Part shown: piece after piece, positions 61,654-64,000 of the stretch | How positions within the stretch are numbered: position 1 is the first letter of the stretch | Layout: every line of letters begins with the position of its first letter | Assembly: GCF_026344135.1 (NCBI RefSeq) | Contig: NZ_JAPKNA010000001.1 | Coordinates: 434,001-498,000 of the forward strand | DNA: 64,000 nt | Direction: 5' to 3' | Source: Alcaligenes parafaecalis | Lineage (GTDB): Bacteria > Pseudomonadota > Gammaproteobacteria > Burkholderiales > Burkholderiaceae_B | Made by a program: the position numbers and the translations under genes | The notes under the pieces: model-generated | What the model saw: only the letters and a program-made list of their open reading frames with translations | Told to the model about the DNA's origin: nothing | The model's database searches: none

Positions 61654-61684
61654 AACGCCATCGCATCAGGCTTGCGTTGGCGTT
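61654..61684 (+). terminator. Weak hairpin after MFS gene
   Basis: AACGCCA (61654-61660) with TGGCGTT (61678-61684), followed by CATCGTTTTT. Confidence 0.4.
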
Positions 61685-61800
61685 CATCGTTTTTGCTCCG
61701 TTTTGCATAGAAATTAGAGCTCAAAGGCCATTGTGTCATTTTCAGACATATTTGAGAATAAGTCTTGTTCGTATTTATATGTATTTAACCAGGAGTCATT

Positions 61801-62973
61801 ATGACCTTGCCCCCTTTAGTTGAGCCCGGTGAGCCTTTAAGCCGTGAAGAGGTTAACCGTTATAGCCGTCACCTCTTGATTCCCAATGTGGGCATGGAAG
61901 GCCAGCGCCGCATCAAAAATGCCAAAGTGCTGGTTATCGGGGCAGGGGGCCTGGGCTCGCCCACCTTGCTGTATCTGGCTGCTGCCGGGGTGGGCACACT
62001 GGGCATCATCGACTTTGACCGAGTGGACGAATCCAATCTGCAGCGCCAGATCATTCACACGGTAGACAGCATTGGCGAGCTGAAAGTGGAAAGCGCCAAA
62101 CGGGCAATTCACAAGCTCAACCCACACATCAAGGTAGAAACCTATACCGACCGCTTGGAACCGAACATGGCGGTGGAATTGTTCTCGCGCTATGACCTGA
62201 TTCTGGATGGCACCGATAACTTCGCGACCCGTTATCTGGTCAATGATGCGTGCATGCTGGCCGACAAACCTTATGTCTGGGGTTCGATCTTCCGCTTTGA
62301 AGGCCAGGTTTCGGTGTTCTGGGAAAACGCGCCCGGTGGTGTGGGCCTGAATTACCGCGACTTGTATCCCGAACCACCTCCACCCGAGCTGGCTCCTTCT
62401 TGCGCGCAGGGCGGTGTGTTTGGTGTCTTGTGCGCCTCCATCGCCTCCATCATGTCAACCGAAGCCATCAAGCTGATTACCGGTATTGGTGATCCATTGA
62501 TCGGCCGCCTGATTGCCTATGACGCGCTGGACATGCGCTACCGCGAATTGCCTATCCGTCGTCTGCCCAATCGCAAGGCGATTACTGAGCTGGGTGACTA
62601 TCAAACCTTCTGCGGCCTGAATCCACCTGCTGATGCGATGGCGATCCCCGTACCGGTGATGGATGTGCTCCAGCTTAAAGAGCGGCTGGACCAGGATCAG
62701 GCTCCGATTCTGATTGACGTGCGTGACCCCAATGAATGGGAAATCGTCAACATTCCTGGTGCGATTCTGATGCCCAAATCCCCCACTGTTGCTGCCGAAA
62801 TTCTGGCTGCTTTTGGTCCGAATGCGGATCTGGTTATTTCGTGCCGCTCCGGTGCTCGCTCCAAAACTGTTTGCGAAGAGCTGATCAAGTTGAACGCGGC
62901 CAAGGTACGCAATCTGGAAGGCGGCGTATTGGCCTGGGTGGAGCAGGTCGCTCCCGAATTGGCGTCTTACTAA
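61801..62973 (+). CDS. MoeB/ThiF-type E1-like enzyme with rhodanese domain (MoeZ-like)
   Basis: A 390-aa two-domain protein. The E1-like adenylation domain has the nucleotide motif VIGAGGLGSPTLLYLAAAGVG (about 45-65), DGTDNFATR and Cys201 in APSCAQGG. The rhodanese domain has active-site Cys348 in VISCRSGARS. The paired CxxC zinc motifs of classical MoeB are not visible. It should adenylate and then sulfurate the C-terminal GlyGly of the sulfur carrier encoded two genes on. It starts after AGGAG, first in a three-gene operon. Confidence 0.92.
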   Translation: MTLPPLVEPGEPLSREEVNRYSRHLLIPNVGMEGQRRIKNAKVLVIGAGGLGSPTLLYLAAAGVGTLGIIDFDRVDESNLQRQIIHTVDSIGELKVESAKRAIHKLNPHIKVETYTDRLEPNMAVELFSRYDLILDGTDNFATRYLVNDACMLADKPYVWGSIFRFEGQVSVFWENAPGGVGLNYRDLYPEPPPPELAPSCAQGGVFGVLCASIASIMSTEAIKLITGIGDPLIGRLIAYDALDMRYRELPIRRLPNRKAITELGDYQTFCGLNPPADAMAIPVPVMDVLQLKERLDQDQAPILIDVRDPNEWEIVNIPGAILMPKSPTVAAEILAAFGPNADLVISCRSGARSKTVCEELIKLNAAKVRNLEGGVLAWVEQVAPELASY

Positions 62974-62992
62974 GTTCGGGAAGGAGCACATC

Positions 62993-63400
62993 ATGGCCTT
63001 GCAGATTCGTCGTTCTGCCCTGGAGCAAGTTCTGAATCATGCCAAGCAGGATCACCCCATCGAGGCATGCGGACTGATTGCCGCCCAGGAAGGCTCGCTG
63101 GTGGCCGAGCACGTGTTGCCCATGCAAAACCGGGCCGCTTCGGACGTGTTTTACCAGTTCGATTCACGTGAGCAGTTTCAGGTCTATCGCCGTCTGGATG
63201 AGGACGATCAGGAGTGCTGCGTGATCTATCACTCCCATACCGCCAGCCAGGCCTTTCCCAGCAAGGACGACATTGATTTTGCAGGCCATCCCGAACTGCA
63301 TTACCTGATCGTGTCCACCTGGGACCAGGCCACGGTGCCGGTTCGATCCTTTCGGATTATCGACGGCGGCGTCACTGAAGAAACCATTGTCATCGTCTAG
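62993..63400 (+). CDS. JAMM/Mov34 (M67) metallopeptidase, Mec-like
   Basis: A 135-aa JAB1/MPN domain protein. The full metal motif is present: Glu24 (HPIEACG), His80, His82, Ser90 and Asp93 (HSHTASQAFPSKDD). In actinobacteria Mec+ cleaves cysteine from the sulfur carrier CysO. Here it sits between an E1-like gene and a carrier gene, 19 bp and 51 bp away, so removal of an adduct from the carrier is the likely role. Confidence 0.9.
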   Translation: MALQIRRSALEQVLNHAKQDHPIEACGLIAAQEGSLVAEHVLPMQNRAASDVFYQFDSREQFQVYRRLDEDDQECCVIYHSHTASQAFPSKDDIDFAGHPELHYLIVSTWDQATVPVRSFRIIDGGVTEETIVIV

Positions 63401-63451
63401 CAAGCCGCGTATCCCGGCTGCCACAAAAAATCATTTCCAAGGAGTTTAAGC

Positions 63452-63724
63452 ATGTCCATTTCAGTCTCTATTCCGACCTTGCTGCGTCCCCTGACCAACG
63501 GCGAGAAAAAAGTACAGGCCCAAGGTGCGTCAGTGGGTGAAGTTATTGAACATCTGGAAGGTCAGTTTCCCGGCATCAAGGCACGCCTGATGAACGGCGA
63601 AGACCTGCATCGCTTCGTGAACATCTACGTGAACGAAGAAGACATCCGCTTTAGCGATGGCCTGAAAACCGCTACCCGTACGGGCGACAGCCTGACGGTA
63701 CTGCCTGCTGTTGCAGGGGGCTAA
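63452..63724 (+). CDS. ThiS/MoaD-family sulfur carrier protein (CysO-like)
   Basis: A 90-aa beta-grasp, ubiquitin-like protein ending VLPAVAGG, with a free C-terminal GlyGly for thiocarboxylation. The segments VGEVIEHLEGQFPGIKARLM and RFVNIYVNEEDIRF fit the MoaD/CysO group better than ThiS (about 66 aa). AAGGAG precedes the ATG. It probably donates sulfur for cysteine or another product together with the two upstream genes; no cysM is seen in the window. Confidence 0.92.
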   Translation: MSISVSIPTLLRPLTNGEKKVQAQGASVGEVIEHLEGQFPGIKARLMNGEDLHRFVNIYVNEEDIRFSDGLKTATRTGDSLTVLPAVAGG

Positions 63725-63751
63725 GACCACGCGGTCTGGGTTTTCATGGTG

Positions 63752-63780
63752 CAAGTGCTGGTTTTCTGAATCAGCACTTG
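63752..63780 (+). terminator. Hairpin after sulfur carrier gene
   Basis: CAAGTGCTG (63752-63760) pairs perfectly with CAGCACTTG (63772-63780), 28 bp after the stop; no T-run follows. Confidence 0.5.
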
Positions 63781-63807
63781 GCGTGCGCATCACTCTGGTT
63801 TGGAACT

Positions 63808-64000
63808 ATGTCTGAATTACTACATGGCTGCGGATTGAGCTGGCAGATGGGGAAACAGCCCCCGTATTGGAAGGGCTTGCCTATCGCTTTGGGGCGCCAG
63901 GCCCGATTGTTGGGCCTGACCGAGCAAGGCTTGTCCGCCGCTCAGCAGGACGAGGCGGCTTTCAGCCTGCATTCGCCTGATTTTGGAACGATTAGCACGC
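63808..64000 (+). CDS. Partial unknown CDS cut by the window end
   Basis: The frame is open from ATG 63808 to the last base (64 codons), beginning MSELLHGCGLSWQMGKQPPYW and continuing soluble. I do not recognise it. Codon use is like the neighbours. It may belong to the sulfur-carrier operon if the hairpin before it is read through. Confidence 0.55.
   Translation, partial: MSELLHGCGLSWQMGKQPPYWKGLPIALGRQARLLGLTEQGLSAAQQDEAAFSLHSPDFGTIST

Noticed and set aside
61801..63724. Bacterial ubiquitin-conjugation anti-phage system
   Set aside because: The E1 is a MoeZ type with a rhodanese domain and there is no E2 gene, so a sulfur-carrier pathway explains it better.
1..64000. Insertion sequences, CRISPR arrays, tRNA or rRNA genes
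   Set aside because: I searched by eye for transposase-like products, regular spaced repeats and tRNA/rRNA cores and saw none.

Overview
The window looks like chromosome of an Alcaligenaceae betaproteobacterium, most likely Alcaligenes or a close relative. This is inferred from the style of the proteins, the moderate G+C content and the gene neighbourhoods (MesD/MesX, FecIR-type iron systems, orphan tripartite tricarboxylate permeases), not from a 16S gene. I see no rRNA, tRNA, CRISPR array, intact insertion sequence or phage gene.

Layout. (1) 0-1.8 kb: guaA with its terminator. (2) 1.8-6.9 kb: an accessory block holding a Pseudomonas-type UndA 1-alkene synthase and a four-gene operon carrying the last two enzymes of homoprotocatechuate meta-cleavage (HpaH, HpaI), a flavin-reductase-like protein and a VOC protein, controlled by a divergent MarR regulator. 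(3) 6.8-12.5 kb: a methionine locus with metR/metE around a MetR box, then mesX-mesD, a second methionine synthase system that does not use folate. (4) 12.5-17.6 kb: DJ-1 protein, two TetR regulators, AidB-like dehydrogenase, VOC protein and WYL regulator. (5) 17.7-22.6 kb: a zinc-starvation operon behind a Zur-like box: COG0523 GTPase, a folE2 relic, a 45-codon ORF, yidD, sufE, a dihydroorotase paralogue, a Fur paralogue and a HisI paralogue. Both metabolic paralogues have lost a canonical zinc ligand. (6) 22.6-30.5 kb: two MFS exporters, a GlxA-type regulator, a long amidohydrolase and an NTF2-fold protein.

(7) 30.6-34.9 kb: TctA/TctB permease subunits without their binding protein, next to an OmpR/EnvZ-type two-component system. 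(8) 35.3-43.4 kb: a Fur-controlled siderophore uptake operon on the minus strand: ECF sigma factor, FecR, STN-type TonB receptor, DUF3649, PepSY reductase, DUF3325, YncE-like lipoprotein. (9) 43.5-52 kb: TPP riboswitch with thiD, AraC regulator, three small unknown genes, DHFR-like protein with TetR, a copper cluster (DUF2946-YcnI-CopCD), GST and ClpP paralogue. (10) 52.1-61.7 kb: the most striking locus. A Fur box precedes a large TonB receptor, a hemophilin-like secreted protein and a Slam outer-membrane translocator (type XI secretion). A PchR-like regulator and a divergent Fur-controlled methyltransferase/MFS pair flank it. (11) 61.8-64 kb: a sulfur-carrier operon (MoeZ-like E1/rhodanese, JAMM peptidase, ThiS/MoaD-like protein ending in GG) and a gene cut by the window end.

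The main theme is metal economy. Iron is handled by two TonB systems with at least three strong Fur boxes, zinc by the paralogue operon, and copper by the CopCD cluster. Sulfur and one-carbon metabolism form a second theme (two methionine synthases, SufE, sulfur carrier).
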